NCBI GenBank assembly: GCA_020635255.1
Contig: JACKAC010000002.1
Location: forward strand, 434,001-498,000
Direction: 5' to 3'
Source: Ignavibacteriales bacterium
Lineage (GTDB): Bacteria > Bacteroidota > Ignavibacteria > Tepidaquicellales > Tepidaquicellaceae
DNA: 64,000 bases
The translations under genes were made by a program, and so were the position numbers. Numbering within the stretch: position 1 is the stretch's first letter; each line of letters starts with the position of its first letter. The notes below the pieces were generated by a model. That model did no database searches. It was not told the DNA's origin and saw only the letters and a program-made list of their open reading frames with translations. Below, one piece after another: positions 1-8,401 of this stretch.

Positions 1-171
1 GATAGTTTGAGTACCGATAATGCACAGGGTGAGTATTACCTTACCGACATCTTCAAATATCTGAATGAGAAGTCTAAAAAAGTCGGGGCGTATCCTGTAG
101 AAAATAATATAGAAATTACCGGTATTAACACCATCGAGCAGTTAAAAGAACTAGAAAAACATCTCAATTAA
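1..171 (+). CDS. GlmU-type sugar nucleotidyltransferase, C-terminal end (partial)
   Basis: Only the last 56 codons are in the window. The stretch NAQGEYYLTDI and the later GINTIEQLKELE are hallmark end-of-domain sequences of the uridylyltransferase half of GlmU, which makes UDP-GlcNAc from GlcNAc-1-phosphate and UTP. The protein stops about 16 residues after GINT, exactly where bifunctional GlmU would continue into its left-handed beta-helix acetyltransferase domain. It is therefore a single-domain NTP transferase, and any acetyltransferase would have to be encoded elsewhere. The next gene, a phosphohexomutase of the preceding pathway step, begins 2 bases after the stop, which supports a shared nucleotide-sugar role. 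Confidence 0.75.
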   Translation, partial: DSLSTDNAQGEYYLTDIFKYLNEKSKKVGAYPVENNIEITGINTIEQLKELEKHLN

Positions 172-173
172 AA

Positions 174-1550
174 GTGCCTCCAATAATAGCATCGGTATCG
201 GGAGTTAGGGGAATAGTTGGCGACAGTCTCACTCCCGAAAACATAGTTAAATACACATCTGCTTTTGCAGAGTATTGCCGAAAGACCGGTAAATCAAATA
301 AGATCATTGTAGGAAGAGACGGGAGACTGCATGGTGACGTGGTTCAGTCTGTAGTTGTGTCCGTCCTCCGTATGAGTGGTTTCGATGCAGTTGATATCGG
401 TATAGCCCCAACTCCAACTGTACAGATCGCTACAGAAGATTCAAAAGCCGCCGGAGGTATCTCTATCACAGCTTCTCATAATCCCCAGATATGGAACGGA
501 TTAAAATTTCTCAACCCGGACGGTACTTTTCTTGATGTGAAACAGGTGGGTAAATTTCTCGCCATTGCGGAGAGAGGGAATTTCAAATATGCCGACATAG
601 ATAATGTAGGGTCGCTGAAACACGAAAAGGGATGGACTGACAGGCATATTGCAAAAGTTCTTAAGCTAAAGCTTTTGAACTCGAAAAAGATTGCGAAGCG
701 GAAATTAAAGATTGTTGTTGATGCGGTCAACGCATCGGGTTCAGAGATAGTGCCGAAGTTACTGCGCAAGCTAGGATGTAGTGTAATTCCATTGTATTGC
801 GACGGAAGCGGGATATTTCCTCATATGCCGGAGCCACTTCCAAATAATTTGAAGGCACTCTGCAAGGCTGTTAAGTCTAATAAGGCAGACCTTGGTATTT
901 CGGTTGATCCGGATGCCGATAGGCTCGTACTCATAACTGATAAAGGCAAGCCGTATGGCGAAGAGAATACCATTGCGACGGTCGTAAATTATGTTTTAAA
1001 GAATTCACCGAAATCAAAGCAAAGTGTTACAGTAAATCTTTCTACTACAAGGGCGGTGGAAGACGTTGCCATGCGGTACGGTGCTAAGGTGTATCGAAGT
1101 CCGGTCGGCGAGATAAACGTTGTAAAGAAAATGCAGAGCAACGGTTCCGTGGCGGGCGGAGAGGGAAGCGGAGGAGTGATCCTCCCGGCGCTACACTATG
1201 GCAGGGATGCAATGGTCGGGATTGCGCTGGTATTATCTGAATTTGCAGACCACAAAGGAAAGGTTAGCGATTATAAAAAGAAGGAACTCCCGCAGTACCA
1301 TATTACAAAGGACAAGATGGAAAATGTCAAAGACCCCGATGGAATACTCAAAAAAGTTGTGGAAAAATACAAGAAAGAGGACTGTAGAATAACATTAACC
1401 GACGGTGTGAAGCTTGATTTTCCCGGTTACTGGATACATTTAAGGAAATCTAATACTGAACCAATAATAAGAATAATCACTGAAGCTCCAACGGAGAAAG
1501 AGGCGGAAGGTATTCAATCGCGTTTCCTTTTAATGTTAAAGAAAATATAA
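174..1550 (+). CDS. glmM: Phosphoglucosamine mutase / phosphomannomutase family protein
   Basis: Alpha-D-phosphohexomutase that moves phosphate between C6 and C1 of a hexose, probably glucosamine. All four family motifs are present: TASHNP near residue 99 with catalytic Ser101, the metal loop DPDADR at 245-250, the sugar-binding GEGSGG at 329-334 and the phosphate-binding RKSNTEP at 424-430. The SNTEP form, rather than the SGTEP of classical bacterial GlmM, resembles phosphomannomutases and archaeal-type GlmM, so the exact sugar is uncertain. The GTG start lies 2 bases after the uridylyltransferase stop; the pair looks like a UDP-GlcNAc supply operon. A hairpin terminator overlaps the stop codon. 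The 458-residue length is normal for the family. Confidence 0.85.
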   Translation: MPPIIASVSGVRGIVGDSLTPENIVKYTSAFAEYCRKTGKSNKIIVGRDGRLHGDVVQSVVVSVLRMSGFDAVDIGIAPTPTVQIATEDSKAAGGISITASHNPQIWNGLKFLNPDGTFLDVKQVGKFLAIAERGNFKYADIDNVGSLKHEKGWTDRHIAKVLKLKLLNSKKIAKRKLKIVVDAVNASGSEIVPKLLRKLGCSVIPLYCDGSGIFPHMPEPLPNNLKALCKAVKSNKADLGISVDPDADRLVLITDKGKPYGEENTIATVVNYVLKNSPKSKQSVTVNLSTTRAVEDVAMRYGAKVYRSPVGEINVVKKMQSNGSVAGGEGSGGVILPALHYGRDAMVGIALVLSEFADHKGKVSDYKKKELPQYHITKDKMENVKDPDGILKKVVEKYKKEDCRITLTDGVKLDFPGYWIHLRKSNTEPIIRIITEAPTEKEAEGIQSRFLLMLKKI

Positions 1551-1574
1551 AAGCCCCCTGGTAGAGGAGGCTTT
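1550..1574 (+). terminator. Terminator after glmM
   Basis: AAAGCC/GGCTTT arms with an inner CCT/AGG stem across one C-A mismatch and loop GGTAG. The hairpin starts at the stop codon. There is no long T run, only CTTT, so it is of medium strength. Confidence 0.6.
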
Positions 1575-1606
1575 CATATTAATTACCCTCAATTACTAAC
1601 CAAAGA

Positions 1607-2944
1607 CTATTTAAGCAAGATCATTTTCTTTGTTTCGGTGTAACGTAAGGTTTCTATTTTATAGAAATAAACACCACTGTGTAACCCGGCTGCGTCGAAT
1701 TTATATTCATAATATCCCGGATATAACTTTTCATTAACAAGCACGGCTACCTCTCTACCCAGTGCATCAAATACGGAAAGCTTTGTATCCTCATAATCCA
1801 GAACCTGGAATCGTATTGTTGTTGATGGATTGAATGGGTTGGGAAAGTTTTGACTCAAATCGGGTCTAGTTGGTATTTCAGTTGAAATCGTTGATATGCC
1901 AATTGTAGTGTCTCGCATATATTTATAAACGCGCTGTCCTACAGCATATCCAAGTGTATCACTGAAAAATCTGAAACGATTCACATTATACCCCCAGGGA
2001 TCCTGTTGCCAGGAAAAACCCCCGTTTGTAGATTTGTAAGTGTACATCCACCATCCTCCTATCCAGCCTGTATTTCCGTTTACAAATCCCATTCCTTCTT
2101 CATCGAGGGGAGCATTATTGAATTTTAATTCTTGCCAGTTCTCACCTCCGTTTGTGGATTTTAGAAAATAAGAAAATCCTCCAACACCGCTGGATTTTTC
2201 CAGGGAGACATAACCGGTATCACTCGAGGGGAATGAGATCTTCCATCCCCATTGTCCTGTGTTGGCAGTTGTTATTCTTGTAACCCAGTTTTCTCCTCCA
2301 TCGGAAGTGAATAGAACAACTCCTCTTCCAGCGGAATATGTTCCTAACCCTCCTACAATAAAGCCGGAATCAGGAGTAATGAAGTAGCAGTCAATTAACC
2401 TTGTTGCGTATGCAGACATATCTTTCACTGTCCAGTTCTCACCTCCGTTAGTCGTTTTATAAAATTTTGCCGGGGCGTACCACCTCCCGCATGCAAAGAC
2501 GTGATTTTCATCGAGAACCTTCATTCCGCAAACACCAAACGAATCTGCTACGCTTCCAATAAGCTGTGGAAACCAGCTTTCCCCACCATCAGTGGTTTTA
2601 TAGATCCCTATCGTATCCCGGAAAACAAGGTAAGTTCCAATCCAGCCTGTCTGGGCATTTGCAAAACCGATACATCTTGGGTATCCTATATTGGTATCTG
2701 ATAAGTTGACCCATGAATTACCTGCATCAGTAGTTTTATAAATGTTGGGTAGTTGTATATTATTAGAATCTATCGACCTTGCGATCCATCCCGTATTTGG
2801 ATCAATAAAGAAAATATCTTCGGATCGGGCAATATTATATGGTGAATTCAAAAGTGGAAACCATTTGTATTGGGTTTGTGAATTCAAATGGCAGGCAGAA
2901 AATAAAATTACAATTGTGAATAGAATTTTGGTTAACTTTTTCAT
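1607..2944 (-). CDS. Secreted YCF48/BNR-repeat protein with T9SS sorting domain
   Basis: A 445-residue exported protein. It begins with a Lys-rich, hydrophobic signal peptide ending near SQ at about residue 23. The middle is built of repeats of the form YKTTDGGxxW (YCF48-like beta-propeller blades), at least six of them. The last 80 residues are a type IX secretion C-terminal sorting domain: SQNFPNPFNPSTTI, then VFDALGREV and a final KKMILLK. Proteins of this form are expected to be moved across the outer membrane by the T9SS and left on the surface or released. It stands alone between convergent and divergent neighbours. The ligand or function of the propeller cannot be told from sequence. 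Confidence 0.85.
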   Translation of the reverse strand: MKKLTKILFTIVILFSACHLNSQTQYKWFPLLNSPYNIARSEDIFFIDPNTGWIARSIDSNNIQLPNIYKTTDAGNSWVNLSDTNIGYPRCIGFANAQTGWIGTYLVFRDTIGIYKTTDGGESWFPQLIGSVADSFGVCGMKVLDENHVFACGRWYAPAKFYKTTNGGENWTVKDMSAYATRLIDCYFITPDSGFIVGGLGTYSAGRGVVLFTSDGGENWVTRITTANTGQWGWKISFPSSDTGYVSLEKSSGVGGFSYFLKSTNGGENWQELKFNNAPLDEEGMGFVNGNTGWIGGWWMYTYKSTNGGFSWQQDPWGYNVNRFRFFSDTLGYAVGQRVYKYMRDTTIGISTISTEIPTRPDLSQNFPNPFNPSTTIRFQVLDYEDTKLSVFDALGREVAVLVNEKLYPGYYEYKFDAAGLHSGVYFYKIETLRYTETKKMILLK

Positions 2945-2974
2945 TGTGGTAGATTAATTTTATACAAAAAAATA

Positions 2975-3030
2975 GCAGGGATATAAATTATCTGTTTCAT
3001 TCCATTTGGAATTTAAATTTATAGCCCTGC
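2975..3030. repeat. Long imperfect inverted repeat in intergenic region
   Basis: GCAGGG (2975-2980) and ATAAATT (2983-2989) pair with AATTTAT (3016-3022) and CCCTGC (3025-3030) across a 2x2 internal loop. A smaller perfect hairpin ATTCC-ATTT-GGAAT lies at the tip. It sits between divergent genes; a REP-like element or transcript end are both possible. Confidence 0.5.
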
Positions 3031-3170
3031 CTTTATATAAAGCTAATCCCTTTGTTAATTAATATTAGAAAATAAATTTTTAATTGTCAATCACAAACAA
3101 ACCGGAATCCACTTTATGCCTAAAAAAAATCTATTATTAATGTTATTTTATTGTAAATCAAATACACAGT

Positions 3171-4022
3171 ATGTCAGAAAAATACAAATCCTTTATCAAA
3201 AGCGATCCGGGTTTTAAAAACATCATATATGACAAAACAGGATACAAAGCTACCATTACTATAAACAGAGAGGAAAAACTCAATTGCGTGAACCTGGAAA
3301 CCATACAGGAAATGATAACCGCGTTCAAGGATTCTGCCTGGGATGATGATATTGCGGTGGTTGTCTTAACCGGTGCTGGTAAACGTGCATTTTCAACCGG
3401 CGCGGATCTGCAGGAGCAGGAGGAGTATTTTCTGGGTAACCCGACCGACTATTATAAATGGATGGCGGAGTTTATCGCGCTTCACGAGCTTATGCGCAAT
3501 CTCGGCAAACCTACTATTGCCCGGCTTAACGGGCTCGTTGTCGGTGGAGGTAATGAGCTAAATATCAGCTGTGACCTTGCTATCGCGGCGGAACATGCCG
3601 AGCTGGGGCAGGTTGGCGCTGCACGGGGAAGCGTTGCGGCAGCGGGAGCTACACAGTTCCTTCCTTTGATCGTGGGCGACAGGCGTGCGAGGGAAATTCT
3701 CTTTCTGTGTGAACGTGTCTCAGCTCAGAAGGCTTTGGAATGGGGCTGGATAAATCAGGTAGTTCCTTATGAAAAGCTGGATGAAGCCGTCGACATTATG
3801 GCTGAAAAGCTTTTCAACAAACTTCCCGAATGTCTCAGATATACCAAACAGCAATTAAACTTCTGGCGGGATCTTTCATGGCATACAACCATAGGGCATG
3901 CGCGCGACTGGCTCTCACTGCATAATGTTTCAGAAGAAGTAAGAGAGGGTATAAAGGCATTTAACAACAAAGAAGAGATAGATTATAAAAAGATAAGGGA
4001 GTCTAAAAAGAAGAGAAGTTAG
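3171..4022 (+). CDS. Enoyl-CoA hydratase/isomerase (crotonase) family protein
   Basis: A 283-residue crotonase-fold enzyme acting on an acyl-CoA thioester. The oxyanion-hole segments are FSTGADL at 74-80 and GGGNEL at 125-130, and the Glu of GGGNEL matches the first catalytic glutamate of hydratases. The second catalytic glutamate, normally in a Q-P-E motif, is missing: the sequence here is GQVGAARGS. That pattern, and REILFLCERVSAQKALEWGWIN, is closer to the MenB/BadI/6-oxocyclohexene-carbonyl-CoA hydratase branch than to a standard beta-oxidation hydratase. No menaquinone or aromatic-degradation neighbours help to decide. It converges with the Ppx/GppA gene, overlapping it by 4 bases. Confidence 0.75.
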   Translation: MSEKYKSFIKSDPGFKNIIYDKTGYKATITINREEKLNCVNLETIQEMITAFKDSAWDDDIAVVVLTGAGKRAFSTGADLQEQEEYFLGNPTDYYKWMAEFIALHELMRNLGKPTIARLNGLVVGGGNELNISCDLAIAAEHAELGQVGAARGSVAAAGATQFLPLIVGDRRAREILFLCERVSAQKALEWGWINQVVPYEKLDEAVDIMAEKLFNKLPECLRYTKQQLNFWRDLSWHTTIGHARDWLSLHNVSEEVREGIKAFNNKEEIDYKKIRESKKKRS

Positions 4023-5569
4023 TTTATTATTTCGACTTCATAACCCGTTGCTTCCTCGAAGAGAGCTTTTTTCCTATCAGCTCCCCAAAGCTCAAGATCG
4101 GGGCTTATACCGTCATCAACATTAATTGAGATAGTGAGTTTGTTTTTATTTAACGAGATCTTCGGGTCAGTAATAAGCGCCCTGTGGCTTCTGTCCAGCC
4201 CGTCAGCTATCCTCAATATACCCGCTAATAATCGGACGATCCTTTTGTCGTTTTCCTTCAGTTTATTGTAGGTATAGTGAGATGGTTTTGGATGTGACTT
4301 TCTGTGATAGCGCGCAATGTTCGAGATTATCTCTATTTCCCGGTCATTAAAACCAAGCATCTCAGCATTCCGGATCAGGTAATACGAATGCTTGTGGTGT
4401 TTTGAGTGTGATATATGGTATCCTATGTCATGCAGTATAGATGCCGCTTCTAGGTATTCTTTCTCTTTCTCAGTGAGCTTAAGTTTATCTTTTACGGTAT
4501 CGAATATCAATCCGGCAAGTTTAGCTACTTGAATTGAGTGAGCTTTATCATAATTAGAATTTTCTGCAAGGTGAAATACGCTTTTAGCTTTTACATTATC
4601 CAGATGACCCCGATGATCACCGCTAAGTTCCTCTTGTATTGTATCAAGGAGAATACCTTCCCTGAGGGCAAAACTTGAGAGCGTGATCTTTTTTACATTG
4701 AGTTCCTCAAAAACCTGCTCCAGTATCAGTGCGCCCGCGACAATAATATCGGCTCGACTTTCGTCCATTCCAGGTATTTCTTTTATCTTCTCTGTAGTCC
4801 CGCATTTTAGTATGATCTTAAGCAAATTAAAAAAGGAATCCCGGTCATAGGTGAAATTATTAAGATTAAATTCTTTATCAGCATCAGGATTTTCTTCTTT
4901 AAGTATCATTAGTCCTACACTGGTCATGGTACCCGATGTGCCTACAGCCATATCAAACTTGTGCCCGGCAAACTCTCTTTGTATAGGATTTATCTCTCCT
5001 TTTATAAACTCTCGTGCTTCCTCTACTACACTCTCCTTGATCTTGTCACCTTTGAAGAACTTATTCGTGAGCCTAACCGCTCCGAGCTTCTGACTCAACC
5101 CGGCAACTATGTTTCCTTTATGACAAAGGAAGAATTCCGTGCTTCCGCCGCCGATATCTATTAGGAGGATCTTTTTATCATATACGTTTAATGCCTGCAT
5201 CACTCCTAAATAGATCAGACGTCCCTCTTCGTAACCGGATATCACTTCTATTTCGATACCGGTTTCCTCATAGGCGCGGAGAATAAACTCTTCGCGGTTT
5301 TTTGCCTCCCGGGTTGCGCTTGTGGCTACCGCCCTTATTTTCGCGTTAAATGAATCCGCCACCTGTTTGAACCTTTTTAGTGCCGTCAATGCGCGTTCCA
5401 TTGCTTCAGGCGTAATGTGCTTCATATCCTTATGTGTAGTGCCTAGGCGTACTACTTCCTTATCACGTGTGAGTACGTTAAAGCGATCCATACCCGCTAC
5501 TTCTGCCACGACGAGGTGGAACGAGTTTGTGCCGAGATCCATAGCAGCCAGTCTATCGCCTACTTTCAT
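4019..5569 (-). CDS. ppx: Ppx/GppA exopolyphosphatase family protein with HD domain
   Basis: Hydrolyses polyphosphate and/or pppGpp in the cytoplasm. The N-terminus MDLGTNSFHLVV and the later LLIDIGGGSTEFF are the ASKHA phosphate loops of the family, followed by GTSGTMTS. From about residue 330 there is an HD-type domain (LHDIGYHI, then SKHHKHSYY), as in long Ppx enzymes such as that of E. coli. At 516 residues the length fits this long form. It is the last gene of a minus-strand run, and its ATG overlaps the glycosyltransferase stop by 4 bases, suggesting coupled translation. Ppx and GppA activities cannot be separated from sequence. Confidence 0.87.
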   Translation of the reverse strand: MKVGDRLAAMDLGTNSFHLVVAEVAGMDRFNVLTRDKEVVRLGTTHKDMKHITPEAMERALTALKRFKQVADSFNAKIRAVATSATREAKNREEFILRAYEETGIEIEVISGYEEGRLIYLGVMQALNVYDKKILLIDIGGGSTEFFLCHKGNIVAGLSQKLGAVRLTNKFFKGDKIKESVVEEAREFIKGEINPIQREFAGHKFDMAVGTSGTMTSVGLMILKEENPDADKEFNLNNFTYDRDSFFNLLKIILKCGTTEKIKEIPGMDESRADIIVAGALILEQVFEELNVKKITLSSFALREGILLDTIQEELSGDHRGHLDNVKAKSVFHLAENSNYDKAHSIQVAKLAGLIFDTVKDKLKLTEKEKEYLEAASILHDIGYHISHSKHHKHSYYLIRNAEMLGFNDREIEIISNIARYHRKSHPKPSHYTYNKLKENDKRIVRLLAGILRIADGLDRSHRALITDPKISLNKNKLTISINVDDGISPDLELWGADRKKALFEEATGYEVEIIN

Positions 5570-6669
5570 TTTGCTTCCATTTTGTTTCTAACTGAGTTCA
5601 TTATATCAACTGAGGCATTATAAACTTCATCGACGGTTATATCATTAATGTTATCGCTCTTGGATTGTATTGGAATGTTATATTTTCCTTTTGGCGCCCA
5701 TTCGTATGCATGTGTGGGACCGAAAAGCGAAACTATCTTTGCATCGACTCCCTCTGCTACGTGCATTACACCCGTATCGTTTGTAATGTACAAGTCTGTC
5801 AATTTGATTACCGCTCCTACTTTCCTTACAGGCGTATCTTTTAATACCTCGCTTTCTATTCCCAATTTTTCAAGCTTGTTCTTCATTTCGGATGTTACGG
5901 ACTCGTCTATTTTGCCGCTCGTTATTAATATATAATTGTTGAACGCTTTATACAATCTTTCCGCAACGCTTACGAAATTATCCACACTCCATCGGTTTGG
6001 AACTTTGCCTGCCCCCGGATGAAACGAGATAACAGGGCGATTTTTATCGGGGAAGTTTTTATTTACATATTCCTCGGCAAATCTAAGTTCATCATCACAG
6101 AGCGCTATCTTTATCCTTCTGTCCTCCGGATCCAGATCACATCCTATCTGCCTTCCAATATCCAGGTTTCTTTCTATTTGATGAAGTTTCTTCTCGGTCC
6201 AGTTAAAATCCGATTTTATATTGAGCATATATTCCGAATCATTCTTTTTCCCGTCGATGCTCTTTACGCCGACTTTTACCTTTGCTCTTGATAAAGCATT
6301 TATAATATGTGAGGTGCGGGAGAGCGATACTGTCGATGGTACAATCCCAATTTGATACTTCCTTTGCCTGAGTTTCTTTAAGAATTTTCTTATAGATCCG
6401 GGACCGGATTTATCATAAGTAATAACCTCATCTATGTATGGATTTATATCGCTGAAAAGGATCTCGTAATTTATTGGAGATGCTACAAGGGTTATGTGTG
6501 CCTCGGGAAATTTTTTTCTCAGGGAAGCGAACAGAGGTACAGAGCAGAGCATGTCGCCGAGCTGATTGTGCTGACGTACGATAAGGATGTTACGAACGTT
6601 TTTATAATCTATATCGCCGGCAGTGAGTGGGCGGGCTTTTAATATTAATCTTAGAGTACCGAGTAACAC
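5566..6669 (-). CDS. Glycosyltransferase family 9 (heptosyltransferase-like)
   Basis: A 367-residue GT-B enzyme of the ADP-heptose:LPS heptosyltransferase family, likely adding a sugar to a lipopolysaccharide core. Visible family signatures are ILIVRQHNQLGDMLCSVPLF near residue 30, FHPGAGKVPNRW near 215 and the nucleotide-binding TDLYITNDTGVMHVAEG near 290, followed by LFGPTHAYEWAP. The start is GTG, 7 bases after the small membrane protein gene. Its 3' end overlaps ppx by 4 bases, so it belongs to the same run. The donor sugar is not certain because no other LPS core genes are adjacent. Confidence 0.85.
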   Translation of the reverse strand: MLLGTLRLILKARPLTAGDIDYKNVRNILIVRQHNQLGDMLCSVPLFASLRKKFPEAHITLVASPINYEILFSDINPYIDEVITYDKSGPGSIRKFLKKLRQRKYQIGIVPSTVSLSRTSHIINALSRAKVKVGVKSIDGKKNDSEYMLNIKSDFNWTEKKLHQIERNLDIGRQIGCDLDPEDRRIKIALCDDELRFAEEYVNKNFPDKNRPVISFHPGAGKVPNRWSVDNFVSVAERLYKAFNNYILITSGKIDESVTSEMKNKLEKLGIESEVLKDTPVRKVGAVIKLTDLYITNDTGVMHVAEGVDAKIVSLFGPTHAYEWAPKGKYNIPIQSKSDNINDITVDEVYNASVDIMNSVRNKMEAK

Positions 6670-6676
6670 CGGGAGC

Positions 6677-6871
6677 TTATTTTATTTCTTCAAATTCTGC
6701 GTTTACGGCTTTTTCCCTATCGTACCCATGGTATCGGTTTACATCATCGTTTCGTTGTTGTGGCTTATATCCGAATAGGTTCGGTTTATATTTTCTATAG
6801 GATTTGAAGAATACTCTCAAAAAAAACAGTACTGCATAAAAAGCAACCAGTATTAAAATAAACCTTAACAT
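6677..6871 (-). CDS. Small single-pass membrane protein
   Basis: A 64-residue protein whose first 22 residues (MLRFILILVAFYAVLFFLRVFF) form one membrane helix. It continues as a basic then polar tail (SYRKYKP, later QRNDDVNRYHGYDREK), probably cytoplasmic. Its position, 12 bases after the deoxynucleoside kinase gene and 7 bases before the glycosyltransferase gene, and normal codon use argue that it is real. It resembles the short DUF4834-type proteins of Bacteroidota but I cannot confirm the family. Function unknown. Confidence 0.6.
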   Translation of the reverse strand: MLRFILILVAFYAVLFFLRVFFKSYRKYKPNLFGYKPQQRNDDVNRYHGYDREKAVNAEFEEIK

Positions 6872-6883
6872 CGTATATCCTTT

Positions 6884-7558
6884 CTATTTTGCTATTCGTT
6901 TTTGAACCGGGTCATAATATTCCATCGAGGAATGCGCCGGTTTTAATATTTCCGCTATAAGATTTTCGAAATCGTCGTTGTTGTTCACAAAGTCGATCTC
7001 GGTCGAGTTCACTATCATTACTTTTGAAGCTTTATATCTAAAAAAGAAATAATTATATGCCTCATTCAGCTTTTCCAAATACTCCTGTGCCATAGGACGC
7101 TCTTCCTCGCGATCCCTGTGCCTGATGTTCGCGAAAAGCCTTTCCGGAGTCGATTGTAGATAAATTATCAGATCTGGCGGAGTTATGTTCTTTTGAATCT
7201 GGTTAGCCAGCAATTCATATATTTTCAAATCTTCATCATTAAGATTCAAGTACGCAAATATCCTGTCCTTTTCAAAAATATAATCCGAAACAGTATATTC
7301 ATGGAAAAGCGTCTCCTGTGAAACTTCCTGCAGTTGCTTATACCTCTTCAATAGGAAGTACATCTGAGTATAAAAAGCGAATTTCTTTGGATCATCGTAG
7401 AAATCTTTGAGGAAGGGATTGTCTTCGAATTCTTCGAGAATAAGCTGGGCATTAAGCCGCTCGGAAAGCTTTTTGGCAAGCGAAGTCTTTCCGGCTCCAA
7501 TAACTCCCTCTACAGCAATATACTTTACTTCTTTATTCTCCAAGCTTTTCCTGAACAT
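6884..7558 (-). CDS. Deoxynucleoside kinase family protein
   Basis: A 224-residue P-loop kinase that phosphorylates a deoxynucleoside in the salvage pathway. The Walker A motif GVIGAGKTS starts at about residue 18, the conserved E-E-F segment lies at 41-43, TVSDYIFEKDRIFA forms the DR-containing substrate region, and RHRDREEE is the lid. The family includes dGK/dAK-type enzymes, and substrate choice cannot be read off. The start codon overlaps the 3' end of folK by 26 bases in another frame, a strong sign of one transcript. This folK-dNK pairing suggests that the enzyme is part of a nucleotide/folate operon. Confidence 0.85.
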   Translation of the reverse strand: MFRKSLENKEVKYIAVEGVIGAGKTSLAKKLSERLNAQLILEEFEDNPFLKDFYDDPKKFAFYTQMYFLLKRYKQLQEVSQETLFHEYTVSDYIFEKDRIFAYLNLNDEDLKIYELLANQIQKNITPPDLIIYLQSTPERLFANIRHRDREEERPMAQEYLEKLNEAYNYFFFRYKASKVMIVNSTEIDFVNNNDDFENLIAEILKPAHSSMEYYDPVQKRIAK

Positions 7559-8042
7559 TTTCGGTTAATTTGGAAACTTCAAGATTATCAGATGTTTCGC
7601 TCAATAATTCTGCAATGTTTTTTTTTAATACCGGATGAACAAACTCCGCATCTAACTCTGCAAGCGGGACCAGTACAAATCTTCTATCCTCGATACGGTT
7701 ATGGGGGATCTTTAAAGTATCTGTGTCGATTATTTCATCGCCATAAAAGAGGAGGTCAATGTCTATCTCCCTCTGTTCCCATTTACCCCGGTTTTCTCTG
7801 CCAAGGTCCTGTTCGATGTTTTTAATTTCCTTGTAAAGTTTCTCAGCTGTCAGGGAAGTTTTTATTTCCACGGCTGAATTCAAAAAAAATCCCTGGTCTT
7901 GTACACCCCAGGGTTCTGTTTCATATACCGATGCCTTCTTTGTCAATTCAACTCCCTCTATCGCGCCGATCCTTTCAATGGCAAGCTCGATGAATTTTAG
8001 CCTGTCCCCTACATTGGAGCCAAGCCCTAAGAAGACTCTCAT
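7533..8042 (-). CDS. folK: 2-amino-4-hydroxy-6-hydroxymethyldihydropteridine diphosphokinase
   Basis: Transfers pyrophosphate from ATP to 6-hydroxymethyl-dihydropterin in folate synthesis. It has the family's opening LGLGSNVGDR, the ATP-binding segment YETEPWGVQDQGFFLN near residue 41 and the signature GKWEQREIDIDLLFYG near 87, followed by the IPHNRIEDRRFVLVPLAEL motif. The 169-residue length is normal. It lies 5 bases after folB, the gene for the step before, and overlaps the kinase gene downstream by 26 bases. ATG start. Confidence 0.95.
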   Translation of the reverse strand: MRVFLGLGSNVGDRLKFIELAIERIGAIEGVELTKKASVYETEPWGVQDQGFFLNSAVEIKTSLTAEKLYKEIKNIEQDLGRENRGKWEQREIDIDLLFYGDEIIDTDTLKIPHNRIEDRRFVLVPLAELDAEFVHPVLKKNIAELLSETSDNLEVSKLTENVQEKLGE

Positions 8043-8047
8043 ATAAA

Positions 8048-8401
8048 TTAATTTCTTTCGTATGTTTTTTCTATCTCGACCGAATCAATGATGCCGAGAG
8101 GGGCATCTGGTTTTCTTATGCTGACCTTTACCTTCATGACCTTGGGAAATTTTTCCAGGATTAGCTCACCGATTTCCCTGTTAGCCGTTTCTATGAGGTT
8201 GGATGTCCTGCTTTCGAAATTTTTCTTTACTTCGTTATATACTGAAAGGTAATCGACCGTCTCATTTAGATCATCCGAAATGCCGTCAATGTCGCATTCC
8301 ATCTCTATATCGATTTCAAACTGGTTGCCATACTTCCTTTCATATTCCAGCACACCGTGAAAAGCAAAGAACTTGGCATTATTTATTCTTATGGTCGTCA
8401 A
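8048..8401 (-). CDS. folB: Dihydroneopterin aldolase
   Basis: Cleaves 7,8-dihydroneopterin to the hydroxymethyl pterin used by FolK. The 117-residue protein shows FFAFHGVLEYERKYGN (FxGVhGxxxxE type active-site region) at 11-26, DYLSVYNEV near 68 and NLIETANREIGE near 84, plus the C-terminal SIRKPDAPLG. The start chosen is TTG directly after the sucD stop codon (no gap); the next possible in-frame starts would cut into the first beta strand. folB and folK run together. Confidence 0.93.
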   Translation of the reverse strand: MTTIRINNAKFFAFHGVLEYERKYGNQFEIDIEMECDIDGISDDLNETVDYLSVYNEVKKNFESRTSNLIETANREIGELILEKFPKVMKVKVSIRKPDAPLGIIDSVEIEKTYERN

